Below are positions 29,019 through 41,677 of a DNA stretch of 64,000 bases, in pieces. A program made the translations under genes and the position numbers. The notes beneath the pieces were generated by a model, which had not been told where the DNA came from, did not search any database, and was given only the letters and a program-made list of their open reading frames with translations. The first letter of the stretch is position 1. Every line of letters begins with the position of its first letter. This DNA comes from an uncultured bacterium (GTDB taxonomy: Bacteria; Fidelibacterota; Marinisomatia; Marinisomatales; Marinisomataceae): NCBI GenBank assembly GCA_943841495.1, contig CALSYL010000001.1:1-64000 (forward strand), written 5' to 3'.

Positions 29019-31106
29019 TTATGCTTCTCCGTCTTTTGATTGTGATTTCATTAGTTTTTCTTCAATAGAAGCTGGCACTTTTGCATATTCTTGAAAGTCC
29101 ATATGAAAGTTTGCTCTTCCTTGCGAAAGGGACCTTAAATCCGTTGCATAACCAAACATTTCGCTTAAGGGTACTGCAGCTTTAATTTGCTGGTTATTCC
29201 CTTGTTGCTCCATTGTTTCTACCTTACCTCTTCTTGAATTAATATCTCCAATAACATCTCCAAGATAATCATCTGGAGTAGTTGCCTCTACGCTCATAAT
29301 TGGTTCCATTAAAACTGGACTAGCTGCCTTGCAAGCTTTTGCAATCGCCCTAGAGCCTGCGACTTTAAATGCAATTTCTGACGAATCGACATCATGATAA
29401 GAACCAAAAACTAGTTCTACTTCAACATCCGGAATAGGATATCCATGAAGGACGCCATTTTTTAATTGTTCTTGAATTCCGGCATCTACAGCAGGAATAT
29501 ATTCTCGGGGAATTACACCACCGACAATCTTGTTAATAAATTTATAGCCTTCACCTTGAGCAGTTGGCTTAACATTTATTACAACGTGACCATATTGTCC
29601 ACGACCACCAGATTGTCTAACAAATTTTTCATCAACTTTTTCAACAGTTTTTTGAATTGCTTCTCTAAATGACACCTGAGGTTTACCAACATTAGCGTTA
29701 ACATTAAACTCTCGTTTTAGTCTATCAATAATAATTTCGAGATGAACTTCTCCCATTCCAGAAATAACAGTCTGACCTGTTTCACTATCAACCTTCACTT
29801 TAAAAGTAGGGTCTTCTTCGCTTAGCTTATTCATACCTTTAGCTAATTGATCTTGATCGCCCTTAGATACAGGCTCAATAGAAACAGAAACTACAGGATC
29901 TGGAAACTCCATCGATTCTAAAGTTACATCGCCTTTCTCTGAAAGGGTATGACCGGTTCTTACATCTTTTAAACCTATAACAGCAACAATTTCTCCAGCT
30001 TTTGCTTCATCTAATTCTTCTCTTTTATTTGCATGCATCTGCAATATTCTTGAAACTCTTTGCTTATCTCCTGTATTAGAATCAATACAGAATGAACCTT
30101 TTTTGAGCACACCAGAGTATACTCTGATATATGTCAATTTTCCAACAAATGGATCTGTTGCAATTTTAAAAGCTAATGCAGCAAATGAACCATCTACAGA
30201 GTTCTGGATTTTTACAGTCTCTTCAGGATTATCAACTGATTTTCCTTCAATACTACCAACATCAGTTGGAGAAGGTAAAAAATCAATGACTGCATCTAAA
30301 ACTCTTTGAACGCCTTTATTTTTAAAAGCAGATCCACAAAGAGTGGGTACAAAAGCATTTTCAAAACATCCTCTCTTCAAAGCTCCCTTTATTTCATCAG
30401 GAGTAATATCCTCTTCCGATAAGTATTTTTCCATTAATGCGTCATCAAAACTTGCAACTTCTTCAATAAGAAAATTTCTCCATTTATCAGCATCTACCTT
30501 GAGATCGTCCGGAATTTCAATGTATTCAAACTCAGCTCCTTGAGAACTTTCATTATATTCAATAGCTTTCATATTGGTTAAATCAATAATACCTCTAAAA
30601 TCTTCACCAGCTCCAATAGGCAGAGCTATTGGAAGTGGTCTTGCACCTAATCTTTTTTTCATTGTATCGATCGCATTGTAAAAATCTGCACCGACTCTGT
30701 CCATTTTATTAATAAAAGCAATTCGAGGAACGTTATATTTTGTAGCTTGTCTCCATACCGTTTCACTTTGAGGCTCAACACCAGCTACAGCACAAAAGAC
30801 AGCTACTGCACCATCTAAGACCCTTAGAGATCTTTCTACTTCCATAGTAAAGTCTACGTGACCCGGAGTATCAATTAAATTTACTCTATTCTTGTTCCAA
30901 TAAAAAGTGGTTGCAGCAGAAGTAATAGTTATACCTCTTTCTTGCTCTTGCTCCATCCAATCCATGGTAGCTGCACCATCATGCACTTCACCAATTTTAT
31001 GTGTTTTACCAGCATAGTATAACATTCTTTCAGTCAAAGTTGTTTTACCGGCATCAACATGGGCCATAATTCCAATATTTCTTACTATTCTTAAATCAGA
31101 TGACAT
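29019..31106 (-). CDS. fusA: Translation elongation factor G
   Basis: The translocation GTPase, 695 aa. The G domain has [17 protein letters not shown] (residue 14), [16 protein letters not shown] and [13 protein letters not shown], and the later domains include [20 protein letters not shown]. Length and motifs fit the housekeeping EF-G, not the EF-G2 paralogue. It lies two bases after rpsG. Confidence 0.98.
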   Translation of the reverse strand: MSSDLRIVRNIGIMAHVDAGKTTLTERMLYYAGKTHKIGEVHDGAATMDWMEQEQERGITITSAATTFYWNKNRVNLIDTPGHVDFTMEVERSLRVLDGAVAVFCAVAGVEPQSETVWRQATKYNVPRIAFINKMDRVGADFYNAIDTMKKRLGARPLPIALPIGAGEDFRGIIDLTNMKAIEYNESSQGAEFEYIEIPDDLKVDADKWRNFLIEEVASFDDALMEKYLSEEDITPDEIKGALKRGCFENAFVPTLCGSAFKNKGVQRVLDAVIDFLPSPTDVGSIEGKSVDNPEETVKIQNSVDGSFAALAFKIATDPFVGKLTYIRVYSGVLKKGSFCIDSNTGDKQRVSRILQMHANKREELDEAKAGEIVAVIGLKDVRTGHTLSEKGDVTLESMEFPDPVVSVSIEPVSKGDQDQLAKGMNKLSEEDPTFKVKVDSETGQTVISGMGEVHLEIIIDRLKREFNVNANVGKPQVSFREAIQKTVEKVDEKFVRQSGGRGQYGHVVINVKPTAQGEGYKFINKIVGGVIPREYIPAVDAGIQEQLKNGVLHGYPIPDVEVELVFGSYHDVDSSEIAFKVAGSRAIAKACKAASPVLMEPIMSVEATTPDDYLGDVIGDINSRRGKVETMEQQGNNQQIKAAVPLSEMFGYATDLRSLSQGRANFHMDFQEYAKVPASIEEKLMKSQSKDGEA

Positions 31107-31108
31107 TA

Positions 31109-31582
31109 TTATCTTCCTCTTCCAAAATGAGCAAATGCTTTATTAGCTTCAGCCATTCGATGAGTATCTTCTTTCTTTTTAATTGCAGAGCCTTCATTAT
31201 TTGAAGCAGAAAGAATTTCACCTGCCAGCCTATTCGACATAGCACTACCAGATCTCTTTTTTGCGCTTTCGATTATCCACTGGGATGCGAGATAAAATTG
31301 TCGTCTTGAAGGAACTTCTATCGGTACTTGGTATGTAGCACCACCAATTCTTTTTGATTTTACTTCAACATGCGGAGCAGCATTGTTTAAAGCTTTCTTA
31401 AAAATATCAACAGGATCTTTTTTGCTTTTGTCTTTTACTATATCAAATGCATCATATAAAATTTTTTCAGCAATACCTTTTTTACCATCAGTCAGCAAAT
31501 AATTCATAAACTTAGATATCTGAAGATCGTTAAACTTAGGATCTGGATTAATAGTTCTTTTTTCTGGTCTTCTTCTTCTCAT
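31109..31582 (-). CDS. rpsG: 30S ribosomal protein S7
   Basis: A 157-aa head assembly protein contacting E-site tRNA. It shows [48 protein letters not shown] and the C-terminal [15 protein letters not shown]. In E. coli S7 represses the str operon. Here the rpsL-rpsG spacing is only six bases, so that intercistronic control site is absent. Confidence 0.98.
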   Translation of the reverse strand: MRRRRPEKRTINPDPKFNDLQISKFMNYLLTDGKKGIAEKILYDAFDIVKDKSKKDPVDIFKKALNNAAPHVEVKSKRIGGATYQVPIEVPSRRQFYLASQWIIESAKKRSGSAMSNRLAGEILSASNNEGSAIKKKEDTHRMAEANKAFAHFGRGR

Positions 31583-31588
31583 AATTTA

Positions 31589-31960
31589 TTATTTTGGTTT
31601 TTTTGCTCCATAGCGAGATCTGCTTGTTTTTCTGTCATTCACACCTGCTGTATCTAATGAACCACGAACAATATGAAATCTAACCCCTGGAAGATCTTTT
31701 ACTCTTCCTCCTTCAATTAAAACAATTGAATGCTCTTGAAGATTATGTCCTTCTCCAGGAATATATGCATTAACCTCTATACCATTTGTTAATCTAACTC
31801 TGGCAACTTTTCTTAAAGCAGAATTAGGCTTTTTAGGAGTAGTAGTATATACACGAGTACATACACCTCTTTTTTGAGGGCTTTTTTCAAGCGCTCTACT
31901 AGCAGATTTATTAACTATTTTTTTTCTACTCTTTCTTATTAACTGGTTTACAGTTGGCAT
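31589..31960 (-). CDS. rpsL: 30S ribosomal protein S12
   Basis: A 123-aa decoding-centre protein. The two regions where streptomycin-resistance changes occur are wild type: [17 protein letters not shown] (Lys42-type position) and [15 protein letters not shown] (Lys88 region reads as in many environmental bacteria). It is the first gene of the rpsL-rpsG-fusA run and has a 126-base leader region containing a candidate promoter. Confidence 0.97.
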   Translation of the reverse strand: MPTVNQLIRKSRKKIVNKSASRALEKSPQKRGVCTRVYTTTPKKPNSALRKVARVRLTNGIEVNAYIPGEGHNLQEHSIVLIEGGRVKDLPGVRFHIVRGSLDTAGVNDRKTSRSRYGAKKPK

Positions 31961-31993
31961 ATATCTTTCCTATAATATTTAAAAGTACCGGCG

Positions 31994-32022
31994 AATATAT
32001 CGTTATAACACGGAAGAATCAA
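31994..32022 (-). promoter_or_regulatory. Candidate promoter of rpsL-rpsG-fusA and following genes
   Basis: Minus-strand TTGATT (32022-32017), a 17-base spacer and TATATT (31999-31994) lie about 34 bases before the rpsL ATG. The spacing and -10 are good matches to a sigma-70-like promoter, and this is the only sizeable gap inside the protein-coding part of the block. Confidence 0.55.
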
Positions 32023-32034
32023 ACTTTTTCTTGA

Positions 32035-32043
32035 ACGCGTAGG
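32035..32043 (-). promoter_or_regulatory. CCTACGCGT motif upstream of the rpsL promoter
   Basis: The 9-mer CCTACGCGT (minus strand) contains the palindrome ACGCGT and lies 12 bases upstream of the candidate -35. The same 9-mer occurs at 44732-44740 in the leader of the tRNA-tuf block. Function is unknown; a regulator-binding site is one possibility. Confidence 0.3.
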
Positions 32044-32086
32044 AATATTCATTTTTGACAATAAGTTATCATTAATCTTACTAAGG

Positions 32087-35000
32087 CTAACTTTGATCTT
32101 CCGAGCTATCTAAATTTGCATCATCTCTTAAGCGAACTTTGTTTAATTCAGGAAAACCAGTACCTGCAGGAATTAACCTTCCAAGAGCTACATTTTCTTT
32201 TAATCCTAGCAAATGATCTGTCTTGGACGCCGTAGCAGCATCAGTTAAAACTCTAGTTGTTTCCTGGAACGAAGCAGCTGAAATAAAGCTATTAGTATTC
32301 AAAGAAGATTGGGTAATACCCATCAAAATTGGTTCAAATGTTGCCTGTCTAGCTTTGTGAAACTTAATTATATTTTGATCCTTCGATTTGAATTCTTTAT
32401 TCATTTCTTTTACTTCATTTTGCGATATCATAGTTCCAACATCAAGATTTGAATCTCCAGACTCGTCCACAACAACCATACCTTTCATGCTGTCATTTTC
32501 AGCAAAAAGATCCTGTTTATCTAAGCGCTCACCAGGTAAATATATTGTATCGCCTGGGTCATTGATAACAACTTTTTTCATCATCTGATTAACAATTACT
32601 TCGATATGTTTATCATTAATTCCAACACCTTGAAGTCTATAAACTTCTTGAATTTCATCTACTAAATACTCTCTAACAGCATTAGGTCCTAAAATAGTAA
32701 GAATATCTGCTGGAGAAATTGCACCTTCACAGAGTGGAGTTCCTGCAGATATAAAATCACCCTCATGGACAACAACATGCTTACCATAAGGTATTTTATA
32801 AACAACAGATTTACCATTAGAAGGAATTACTGAAACTTTACGAACACCTCTTTTAATTTCACCAAACTCAACTCTTCCATTAATTTCGCTTACAACTGCT
32901 GGATTAGCTGGTTTTCTAGCTTCAAACAGCTCTGCTACTCTAGGTAAACCTCCAGTAATATCTCTAGATTTTCCAACATCTTTTTGAATCTTGACTAACG
33001 TTTGACCTTTAGTAACTTCTTGGCCATCATTTACAATAAGAGTTGCTTTGACAGGCAAAATTGTTCCACCTGATAAGATGTCTCCTTTTTTGCTGTAAAT
33101 CTCAATCTGAGGACTTAGTCTTCTATCCTTAGACTCAGTAACAACTTTCTGTTTTTTTCCACCGTCTACAGCTTCTTCTTGGTAAGTATCACCTTCAATA
33201 AAATCTTTCATTTTGATTACACCAGATTGTCTAGCAAGAATTAAGTCTGTATAAGGATCCCATGAAAATAGAGTTGTTCCCTTTTTAATTTTATCTCCTT
33301 CAGATACATTTACATTTGCACCGTAAGGAACATTAAAATCTTCTAAAACGTTATCTTTAGCATCAACTATTGATAGCTTTCCACTTCTAGACAAACATCT
33401 TACAACTTTAAAGCCATCTTCATCGATAGTATCAGCTAATTCGTATTCAGAACTAAATTTGACTAAACCACCATTTCTAGATTTTTTATCAGATTCCTCA
33501 GCAATACGAGTAGCTGTACCTCCAATGTGGAACGTTCTCAATGTTAACTGAGTTCCAGGTTCTCCAATACTTTGAGCAGCTATTATACCAACAGCTGTAC
33601 CTTTTGTAACAAGCTGTCTTCTAGTTAAATCCCAACCATAACATTTAGCACATACTCCTCTTCTAGATTCACAAGTAAGAATTGACTTTATTTTGATACT
33701 ATTAAAATTATTTTCGACTACTAATTCAGCAAGTTTTTCATCAAAAACATCTCCTGCTTTTACAATGGTTTCACCGTCAACAACAATTTTTTCAGATGAT
33801 GTTCTTCCTAAAATTCGTTCAGCTAAAGATTCAACAACTTCTTCTCCCTCTTTTAAATCTGAAACAGTAATTCCATTAATTGTCTTACAGTCATGTTCGT
33901 ATATTGTAACATCCTGTGCTACGTCTACCAATCTTCTAGTTAGATATCCTGCATCAGCCGTTTTAAGCGCAGTATCAGCAAGACCTTTTCTAGCACCGTG
34001 AGTAGAAATAAAATATTCCATTACTGATAAGCCTTCCTTAAAATTGGATTGAATTGGGCTTTCAATAATTTCTCCACCACCAATCATAGATTTTCTAGGT
34101 TTTGCCATCAAACCTCTCATACCTGCCAACTGTTTAATCTGGTCACCACTACCTCTGGCTCCAGAGTCGGATGATATATAAAGTGCGTTAAAACCTTCAT
34201 CATCGGATCTTATACCATCCATCATAACATCGGCAACATCGCTTGTTGCTTTTGTCCAAACGTCGATAACTTTATTATAACGCTCTCCCTCTGTTAAAAC
34301 ATGACGATCAAATCGTTGTTGAATCTTATCAACTTCGTTTTCTGCTTTTTCAATGATTTCGTTTTTCTTTTCAGGGATAATAATGTCACTGATAGATATT
34401 GAAACACCACTTTTTGTTGCAGTTTTGAATCCGATATCTTTTAGATCATCTAGAAGGTTAACAGTTTTTTGATTTCCTGCTTTTACAAATGATTCTCCTA
34501 TGATAAAACTTAATCTTTTTTTCGAAATAACTTCATCATAATAGCCAAGTTCTTCAGGTATTATAGAATTAAAAATAGCTCTACCAGCAGTAGTATTTTT
34601 ATGCCATACTCCATTATGTCTTACATTAACAATAGCATGCATTCCAACCCTATCATTATCATATGCTATTTTAACCTCGTCTATAGAACCAAAAGTCATT
34701 CCTTCTCCAGTCTGACCTTTTTTCTGACTTGTAAGATAGTAACAACCTAAAATCATATCTTGAGACGGAAGAGTAATTGGTTTTCCGCTAGCAGGATGTA
34801 ATACATTCTGACTAGCCATCATTAGAACTCTTGCTTCTAATTGAGATGGAATTGACAGAGGTACGTGAACAGCCATTTGGTCACCATCAAAGTCAGCATT
34901 AAATGCAGAACAAACTAATGGATGGACTCTTATAGCCTTACCATCAATTAAAATAGGTTGAAAAGCAATAATACCGAGCCTGTGAAGTGTAGGAGCACGA

Positions 35001-36274
35001 TTAAGCAATACTGGGTGATCTTTAACTACGCTTTCTAAAATTTCATAAACAAATGATTCTTTATTTTCAATCATCAATTTTGCGCTTCTAGGCGTTGCTG
35101 CTAAATCTCTTCTAATAAGCTCTCTAATTAGATGAGGTTTGAATAATTCTAATGCCATATTTTTAGGAATACCACATTCAGTCATTTTTAATTCTGGACC
35201 AACAACAATAACTGATCTTCCTGAATAATCAACTCTTTTACCTAGCAAATTCTGTCTAAATCTTCCTTGCTTACCTCTAAGCATATCTGAAATAGATTTT
35301 AACGGCCTCTTGGAGCCACTTCTTATTGCAGTTTTACGTTTTGTATTATCAAACAGAGCATCAACAGATTCTTGCAACATTCTTTTTTCATTCCTAAGAA
35401 TTACTTCAGGAGCCTGAATATCCATCAATTGTTTAAGTCTATTATTTCTAATAATAATTCTTCTATATAAATCATTTAAATCACTAGCTGCAAACCTACC
35501 TCCCTCAAGTGGAACTAGAGGCCTTAATTCTGGGGGCATAACTGGAAGAATTGAAACAATCATCCACTCAGGCTTATTATTTCTATCTCTAGCAAAATCT
35601 TTAACAACCTTTAATCTTTTAAGCGCATCTTCTCTTTTTTGTTTTGATTTAGTAGTTGTACTAATTAATTCTAGCTCTTGCTTTAATTCAAGTAAATCCA
35701 TTTCTGATAGAGCGTCTTTTATAGCTTCTCCACCCATTGCAGCATAGAAATATGACTCCTCTTCTCTTTCTTCCTGCGAAACAGCATCAAATCCAAATTC
35801 TTGATCAAGCTCTAAAAAAGCTTCTTCATCAATAAGCTCAAATCTTTTATATCCACTTTTTCCAGGATTGATTACGAGATAGTTTTCATAATATATAACA
35901 CTCTCAAGCTGTTTAGCACTCTTTCCGAGAATGTAGCTAAGCTTACTTGGAATAGATTTTAAGAACCAAATGTGAACAACTGGCACTGCTAAGGTTATAT
36001 GCCCCATGCGATTTCTTCTTACTTTTTTTGTTGTAACTTCAACTCCACATCTATCGCAAATAATACCTCTGTAACGGATACCTTTATATTTTCCGCAGTG
36101 ACATTCAAAATCTTTAACAGGTCCGAAGATTTTTTCACAGAACAATCCATCTTTTTCAGGCTTGTATGATCTATAATTAATTGTCTCTGGCTTTAATACT
36201 TCTCCAAAAGATCCTTCAAGAATCTTTTCCGGAGAAGCTAGCTTAATTGAAATACTATTTTTTGCTTTATACAT
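32087..36274 (-). CDS. rpoC: RNA polymerase beta' subunit
   Basis: The catalytic large subunit, 1395 aa. The N-terminal zinc ribbon ([20 protein letters not shown] near residue 58), the magnesium-binding [12 protein letters not shown] near residue 460, the trigger-loop region and the second zinc site ([13 protein letters not shown] near 865) are all intact. Zinc ligands are kept here even though several ribosomal proteins in the window have lost theirs. It lies 12 bases after rpoB and is followed by 126 bases before rpsL. Confidence 0.98.
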   Translation of the reverse strand: MYKAKNSISIKLASPEKILEGSFGEVLKPETINYRSYKPEKDGLFCEKIFGPVKDFECHCGKYKGIRYRGIICDRCGVEVTTKKVRRNRMGHITLAVPVVHIWFLKSIPSKLSYILGKSAKQLESVIYYENYLVINPGKSGYKRFELIDEEAFLELDQEFGFDAVSQEEREEESYFYAAMGGEAIKDALSEMDLLELKQELELISTTTKSKQKREDALKRLKVVKDFARDRNNKPEWMIVSILPVMPPELRPLVPLEGGRFAASDLNDLYRRIIIRNNRLKQLMDIQAPEVILRNEKRMLQESVDALFDNTKRKTAIRSGSKRPLKSISDMLRGKQGRFRQNLLGKRVDYSGRSVIVVGPELKMTECGIPKNMALELFKPHLIRELIRRDLAATPRSAKLMIENKESFVYEILESVVKDHPVLLNRAPTLHRLGIIAFQPILIDGKAIRVHPLVCSAFNADFDGDQMAVHVPLSIPSQLEARVLMMASQNVLHPASGKPITLPSQDMILGCYYLTSQKKGQTGEGMTFGSIDEVKIAYDNDRVGMHAIVNVRHNGVWHKNTTAGRAIFNSIIPEELGYYDEVISKKRLSFIIGESFVKAGNQKTVNLLDDLKDIGFKTATKSGVSISISDIIIPEKKNEIIEKAENEVDKIQQRFDRHVLTEGERYNKVIDVWTKATSDVADVMMDGIRSDDEGFNALYISSDSGARGSGDQIKQLAGMRGLMAKPRKSMIGGGEIIESPIQSNFKEGLSVMEYFISTHGARKGLADTALKTADAGYLTRRLVDVAQDVTIYEHDCKTINGITVSDLKEGEEVVESLAERILGRTSSEKIVVDGETIVKAGDVFDEKLAELVVENNFNSIKIKSILTCESRRGVCAKCYGWDLTRRQLVTKGTAVGIIAAQSIGEPGTQLTLRTFHIGGTATRIAEESDKKSRNGGLVKFSSEYELADTIDEDGFKVVRCLSRSGKLSIVDAKDNVLEDFNVPYGANVNVSEGDKIKKGTTLFSWDPYTDLILARQSGVIKMKDFIEGDTYQEEAVDGGKKQKVVTESKDRRLSPQIEIYSKKGDILSGGTILPVKATLIVNDGQEVTKGQTLVKIQKDVGKSRDITGGLPRVAELFEARKPANPAVVSEINGRVEFGEIKRGVRKVSVIPSNGKSVVYKIPYGKHVVVHEGDFISAGTPLCEGAISPADILTILGPNAVREYLVDEIQEVYRLQGVGINDKHIEVIVNQMMKKVVINDPGDTIYLPGERLDKQDLFAENDSMKGMVVVDESGDSNLDVGTMISQNEVKEMNKEFKSKDQNIIKFHKARQATFEPILMGITQSSLNTNSFISAASFQETTRVLTDAATASKTDHLLGLKENVALGRLIPAGTGFPELNKVRLRDDANLDSSEDQS

Positions 36275-36286
36275 CTATAATTTCCT

Positions 36287-39200
36287 TTAGTCTAAAGTTA
36301 TATCAAGACCAAGACCTTGAATTTCTTTCATGAATACATTAAATGCCTCTGGTGTAGTTGGGTCTGGCAAATCCTCCCCCTTAACAAGAGCGCTATACAC
36401 TTTTGATCTTCCTTCAATATCGTCTGATTTAATTGTAAGAATCTCTCTTAAAATATGTGCTGCTCCATAAGCTTGAAGTGCCCAAACTTCCATCTCACCA
36501 AATCTCTGTCCCCCAAATTGCGCTTTACCACCTAATGGTTGTTGCGTAACTAGAGAGTATGGACCAGTAGAACGTGCGTGCATCTTATCATCAACCATAT
36601 GATAAAGTTTCATCATGTACTGATAGCCAACAAGAACAGGATTATCAATTTTTTCACCAGTTAATCCATCATAAAGAGTTACTTTACCAGATTCTGGCAG
36701 ACCTGCTTCTTTCATTTTTGCAGCGACTTCATCTGGTGTAGCGCCATTAAAAACTGGAGTTTCATATCTTTCGTCAAGAATTTTTCCTGCCCAGCCCAAC
36801 ATAGTTTCATATAGCTGCCCAAGATTCATTCTTGAAGGAACACCCATTGGATTTAAACAAATATCTACAGGAGTACCATCTTCTAAGAATGGCATATTTT
36901 CTTCAGGAACAATAGTTGCAATGACACCTTTATTTCCATGTCTTCCAGCCATTTTGTCACCAATAGAAACTTTTCTCTTATTGGCTACATATACTTTAGC
37001 AAGTTTTAAAATGCCAGGCTGCAATTGATCACCTTCTTTTAATTTAAAAATATCAGTTTCAAGCTTGCTTTCAAGTTCAGTTAAATGCCTGATAAATGAT
37101 TCAAATATCAAACCAATCTTCTCCCATGATTTAGGACCTGATATCCAAGGATCTTCAAGTGAAAATTGTTCAAAATTTAATGAATCAAGCTTTTTCAAGG
37201 TAAGCTTTGTGCCTTTTTTAACGAGCACCTTATCACTTTTATCTTTAATACCTAAACTCGACTTATCTTTAAGTAAACTTTTAATAAGCTTATCTCTTGA
37301 TGCGCGTAATTCTCTTTCGTCATTACGTTTTGCTTTCTGAAGCTCTTTGATTTGTTTATTCACTTCAGCTCTAGACTGTTTTGATGTTTTTTCATACAAA
37401 TCAGTCTTAATGACAACGCCTTTAACGCCAGGCTCAGCTTTCTTTGATGCATCTTTTACATCACCGGCCTTCTCACCGAAAATAGCTCTCAAAAGTTTTT
37501 CTTCTGGAGATGGATCAGTTTCGCCTTTTGGAGTCACTTTACCAATCAAAATATCGTCTTCGTTAACTATAGCACCTACACGAATTAGACCATTTTCATC
37601 TAATTGAGCTGTTGCCTCTTCACTGACATTAGGGATCTCAGGAGTTAGTTCTTCTTCGCCTCTTTTAGTATCTCTAACTTCAAGTTCAATTTCATTAACG
37701 TGAATAGATGTAAATACATCATCTCTTACAAGTCTTTCATTGATTACAATAGCATCTTCAAAGTTGTACCCATTCCATGGCATAAAAGCAATTAATGCAT
37801 TTTTACCTAATGCAAGTTCTCCACCTTGTGTCGATGCTCCATCTGCAATGACATCACCTTTTTTAACTTTATCACCAACTCCAACTAAAACTTTTTGGTT
37901 ATAGCATGTGTTTTGATTTGATCTTGAGTATTTGATTAGCTCAATAGTTCGTAGATCTTCGTCTTGCTTCAATAATGAACCATGCTTGTAATCGCTATCC
38001 TTAATAATAATTTTTTTAGCATCTACATGTACAACTTTTCCACTAACTGGAGATAGCAGTACGGATTTAGAGTCTCTCGCTACCACTCTTTCCATTCCAG
38101 TAGCAACAATAGGTGCATCCGTTTTTAATAGCGGAACAGATTGACGTTGCATATTAGATCCCATAAGTGCCCTATTAGCATCATCATGCTCAACAAACGG
38201 TATTAAAGCTGCTGCAACACTTAATATTTGATTTGGAACAATATCAGAATAATGGACTTGATCGGAATCTACAATAGGAAAATCTCCTTTAGAACGTACT
38301 CTTATTTTAGATTCAGAAATAATACCTTTGCTATCAGCTTGTAACCCAGATTGTGCAATATTTGACCTATCTTCATCGTCTGCGGATAAATACTGGACAC
38401 TACTTGTAAGCATTTTGTCGTCAATTTTTCTGTAAGGAGCTTCTATAAAACCATGTTTATTAATTCTAGCCATTAAAGCTAAAGAAGAAATCAAACCAAT
38501 GTTTGGTCCCTCTGGAGTTTCAATTGGACATAGTCTACCATAGTGAGTATAATGGACATCTCTTACCTCAAAGCCAGCTCTTTCTCTTGATAATCCTCCA
38601 GGACCTAATGAAGAAATTCTTCTTTTATGAGTAATTTCTGCCAATGGGTTTGTTTGATCTCCAAATTGTGACAATTGACTAGTACCAAAGAAAGTATTAA
38701 TTACTGTAGTTACAAGTCTTGAGTTAATTAAATCCTGAGGAGTAATAGTTTCAGACTCCCTCAAATTCATTCTCTCATAAACTGTTCTAACCATCCTTGC
38801 AAGCGCTGAGTTAAATTGAACCTTAAGCTGCTCACCAACAGTTCTAACTCTTCTATTTCCTAAATGATCAATATCATCAGGCGCCCTTAATCCTTTTCTC
38901 ATCTGAATCAAAAACTTTAATGTAATCAAAAAGTCATCATGAGTTAAAACAGCATCTTTATCTGTATTATCTAAATTAAACTGTTTATCAAGCCTATATC
39001 TTCCAACCTGACCTAAATCATATTTCTTAGGGAAAAAGAACATTCTATGAATGAATTTTTCAGCAGATTCAGGGCTAGGAGCTTCACTTCCTCTAAGAAG
39101 ATAATAAACTCGCACTAAAGCCTCTTCAGTTGACTTTGTTGGGTCTTTTTGAATAGTATTATGCAGCATCATGCTGTCGATATTATTTCTTACATCAACA

Positions 39201-40042
39201 ACTTTTATAGATTTTGCTTTATTTTTAATTAAGGTTTTAATAATTGATTCATTCAATTCTTTACCACTCTCAACAAAAAGCTCTCCAGTTTCATGGTCAA
39301 TAATATCTTCAATTACAACATAATGACTCAACTTGTCTTCATCAATTTTTGAAGGATTGAGATCTAAAATTAAATCAAAAGCATTATAAATATCCTCATC
39401 TGAACTAAATCCTAAAGATCGTAATAGTAAAGTTGCAGGAAATTTTCTTTTTCTATCAATGATAGTAAACAATACATCATTAATATCAGTAGTAAAATCT
39501 ATCCAGGAACCTCTTATAGGAATAATTCGAGCATTATATAATTTTGCTCCATTTGGATGAAATTTCTGATCAAAGAATGCTCCAGGAGATCTTTGTAATT
39601 GCGTTACAACTGTTCTTTCAGCACCATTAATAATAAATGTACCTTTATCAGTCATATATGGCATATTACCAAAATACACATCCTGATCAATTACTTGAGA
39701 AAATTTCTTTTTATCCTTTTCATCAGTAATTTTTAATCTTAACTGTACAGTTAAAGGAACATTGTATGTTATACCTCTATCTGAGCATTCACTAGGAGAA
39801 TATCTCGGTTTTCCTATAGTATAGCTTTTGTATTCGAGAATATAATTTTCATGATTATCCTGTAAGGGAAAAATCGATGCAAAAGCTTCATGCAATCCAA
39901 ACATTTCTCTTTCTTTAGGTTTTACATTTTCCTGTAAAAAATCATGGAATGAGCCGACTTGCAGATCTAAAAGATCTGGAAATTCGGTGGTAGTTTTTAT
40001 TTTCTCAAAATTATGTCTAATATTTATCTTATCTAGTTTCAA
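36287..40042 (-). CDS. rpoB: RNA polymerase beta subunit
   Basis: A 1251-aa subunit forming the other half of the active-site cleft. The rifampicin-binding cluster reads GTSQLSQFGDQTNPLAEITH. It keeps the Asp516-, His526- and Ser531-type residues of E. coli but differs at 515, 518 and 522 (Gly, Thr, Ala). AGRHGNKGVIATIVPEENMP, the GGKAQFGGQRFGEMEVWAL segment and the C-terminal clamp anchor are conserved. A 51-base gap separates it from rplL; no terminator or attenuator was evident in that gap. Confidence 0.98.
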   Translation of the reverse strand: MKLDKINIRHNFEKIKTTTEFPDLLDLQVGSFHDFLQENVKPKEREMFGLHEAFASIFPLQDNHENYILEYKSYTIGKPRYSPSECSDRGITYNVPLTVQLRLKITDEKDKKKFSQVIDQDVYFGNMPYMTDKGTFIINGAERTVVTQLQRSPGAFFDQKFHPNGAKLYNARIIPIRGSWIDFTTDINDVLFTIIDRKRKFPATLLLRSLGFSSDEDIYNAFDLILDLNPSKIDEDKLSHYVVIEDIIDHETGELFVESGKELNESIIKTLIKNKAKSIKVVDVRNNIDSMMLHNTIQKDPTKSTEEALVRVYYLLRGSEAPSPESAEKFIHRMFFFPKKYDLGQVGRYRLDKQFNLDNTDKDAVLTHDDFLITLKFLIQMRKGLRAPDDIDHLGNRRVRTVGEQLKVQFNSALARMVRTVYERMNLRESETITPQDLINSRLVTTVINTFFGTSQLSQFGDQTNPLAEITHKRRISSLGPGGLSRERAGFEVRDVHYTHYGRLCPIETPEGPNIGLISSLALMARINKHGFIEAPYRKIDDKMLTSSVQYLSADDEDRSNIAQSGLQADSKGIISESKIRVRSKGDFPIVDSDQVHYSDIVPNQILSVAAALIPFVEHDDANRALMGSNMQRQSVPLLKTDAPIVATGMERVVARDSKSVLLSPVSGKVVHVDAKKIIIKDSDYKHGSLLKQDEDLRTIELIKYSRSNQNTCYNQKVLVGVGDKVKKGDVIADGASTQGGELALGKNALIAFMPWNGYNFEDAIVINERLVRDDVFTSIHVNEIELEVRDTKRGEEELTPEIPNVSEEATAQLDENGLIRVGAIVNEDDILIGKVTPKGETDPSPEEKLLRAIFGEKAGDVKDASKKAEPGVKGVVIKTDLYEKTSKQSRAEVNKQIKELQKAKRNDERELRASRDKLIKSLLKDKSSLGIKDKSDKVLVKKGTKLTLKKLDSLNFEQFSLEDPWISGPKSWEKIGLIFESFIRHLTELESKLETDIFKLKEGDQLQPGILKLAKVYVANKRKVSIGDKMAGRHGNKGVIATIVPEENMPFLEDGTPVDICLNPMGVPSRMNLGQLYETMLGWAGKILDERYETPVFNGATPDEVAAKMKEAGLPESGKVTLYDGLTGEKIDNPVLVGYQYMMKLYHMVDDKMHARSTGPYSLVTQQPLGGKAQFGGQRFGEMEVWALQAYGAAHILREILTIKSDDIEGRSKVYSALVKGEDLPDPTTPEAFNVFMKEIQGLGLDITLD

Positions 40043-40093
40043 GATAGCAGTACCTCCAAAAAATTGGTTAATTAATTATACTTATTTGTATTA

Positions 40094-40474
40094 TTACTGT
40101 AATTCTACTGTAGCTCCGGCCTCTTCAAGTTGAGACTTTAATGATTCAGCCTCATCTTTATCGACACCTTCTTTAATAGCCTTGGGAGCAGAATCAACCA
40201 ATTCTTTAGCTTCTTTTAATCCTAGACTTGTAATCTCTCTTACAACTTTAATAACAGAGATTTTAGATTGTCCAGCCGCAGACAGGACAACATTAAAACT
40301 GCTTTGCTCTGCACTTTCAGCAGCTCCATCAGCAGCTCCTCCAGCAGCAGCAGCTGCAACAGGTACAGCAGCAGTTACACCAAACTTATCTTCTATGTCT
40401 TTTACAAGCTCAGATATTTCAATCATATTAGCTTCTTCAAGATATTTTAATACATCTTCTCTTTTAACGCTCAT
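40094..40474 (-). CDS. rplL: 50S ribosomal protein L7/L12
   Basis: The multicopy stalk protein that recruits GTPase factors, 126 aa. It has an N-terminal dimerisation segment, a flexible Ala/Gly hinge ([20 protein letters not shown]) and the C-terminal factor-binding domain ([33 protein letters not shown]). It starts one base after rplJ. The GCA-rich hinge DNA gives spurious open frames on the other strand. Confidence 0.98.
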   Translation of the reverse strand: MSVKREDVLKYLEEANMIEISELVKDIEDKFGVTAAVPVAAAAAGGAADGAAESAEQSSFNVVLSAAGQSKISVIKVVREITSLGLKEAKELVDSAPKAIKEGVDKDEAESLKSQLEEAGATVELQ

Positions 40475-40475
40475 T

Positions 40476-40994
40476 TTAACTACCTTTCTTTGAGTTTAAT
40501 TGTTCAAGTGCTCCTAATAAGCCAGAAATAGGACTTCCCAATGTACTGCTTAGTTTTGACATTGGGGAATTTAGCATTCCAACTAATTTGGACAATAATT
40601 GTTCTTTCGAAGGAAGATTTGCAATCTTTTCAAATTCTTCTCCTTGAAAAACTTGTCCATCTAGTATCATACCTTTAACAGCAGGCTTATCAAAATCTTT
40701 TAAAAAATTCTTTATTACTTTAGCAGGATCAGTTGGCTCATCATAACTTAATGCCATAGCAGTTGGACCATTTAAAAAATCATCCAAACCATCCATCCCT
40801 ATATCTTTTGCGGCCAGTTTTATTAATGTATTTTTTGCAATTGTAAATTCTACATCTTTAGCAACAAATTCTTTTCTAAGTTTTGTAATACTTACTACAT
40901 CTAGGCCGATATAGTCAGTAAAATATATAGCTTTTGCTTTATCAAGCTTTTCAGTTAAATTTTTTACAGCTTCAATATTTTTATTACTTGGCAT
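40476..40994 (-). CDS. rplJ: 50S ribosomal protein L10
   Basis: The stalk base that anchors the L12 dimers, 172 aa. Visible features are [19 protein letters not shown], the middle [36 protein letters not shown] and a C-terminal L12-binding helix ([20 protein letters not shown]). In E. coli L10 represses its own operon; no leader structure can be assigned in the two-base gap to rplA. Confidence 0.97.
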   Translation of the reverse strand: MPSNKNIEAVKNLTEKLDKAKAIYFTDYIGLDVVSITKLRKEFVAKDVEFTIAKNTLIKLAAKDIGMDGLDDFLNGPTAMALSYDEPTDPAKVIKNFLKDFDKPAVKGMILDGQVFQGEEFEKIANLPSKEQLLSKLVGMLNSPMSKLSSTLGSPISGLLGALEQLNSKKGS

Positions 40995-40996
40995 AA

Positions 40997-41677
40997 TTAT
41001 TCTGTTCCTATCTTTATTCCAGGACCTAAAGTTGATGATATGCTAATAGACTTTAGATATTTCCCTTTAAATGAATTTGGTTTTGCTGACATTATAGCTG
41101 ACTGCATTGACTCAAAATTTTCTTTAATTTGTTCTTCTGAAAAAGAAGTCTTGCCAATTGAAGAATGTAAAATTCCATTCTTTTCAACTCTTGCATCTAG
41201 TTTACCAGCTTTTAATTCTTTAATAGCTTGAGCAACGTCATTTGTTACAGTTCCAGATTTTGGATTAGGCATCAACCCTTTTGGACCCAAAACCTTACCC
41301 AACTTACCAAGCTCTGCCATTAAATCAGGTGTTACAACAATTTTATCAACATCTGTCCATCCACCTTTTATTTTCTCTAAATATTCATCTTTTCCTACAA
41401 AATCAGCTCCAGCTTCTTTTGCTTCAGCTTCTTTGTCTACATTGACAATCGCTAACACTGATACATCTTTTCCAATACCGTGCGGTAAACTTATGCTCAA
41501 ACGAATATTTTCTTCTGCATGACGAGGATCAACACCTAAGTTGAAGGCAACATCTACAGATTCACTAAACGATTCTCTTTTGAAATTCATTAATAAACTA
41601 ACAGCTTCGTCAATATTATAAAATTTTGAAGAGTCAATTTTTTCATTCACAGATTTTGAAAATTTGGTTATTTTCAT
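40997..41677 (-). CDS. rplA: 50S ribosomal protein L1
   Basis: A 226-aa protein of the mobile stalk that guides E-site tRNA out, and in many bacteria an autorepressor of the rplK-rplA mRNA. It shows [33 protein letters not shown] and [16 protein letters not shown]. It overlaps rplK by four bases. Confidence 0.98.
   Translation of the reverse strand: MKITKFSKSVNEKIDSSKFYNIDEAVSLLMNFKRESFSESVDVAFNLGVDPRHAEENIRLSISLPHGIGKDVSVLAIVNVDKEAEAKEAGADFVGKDEYLEKIKGGWTDVDKIVVTPDLMAELGKLGKVLGPKGLMPNPKSGTVTNDVAQAIKELKAGKLDARVEKNGILHSSIGKTSFSEEQIKENFESMQSAIMSAKPNSFKGKYLKSISISSTLGPGIKIGTE

Noticed and set aside
40320-40390. GCA-rich repeat resembling a microsatellite
   Set aside because: It encodes the normal Ala/Gly hinge of L7/L12.
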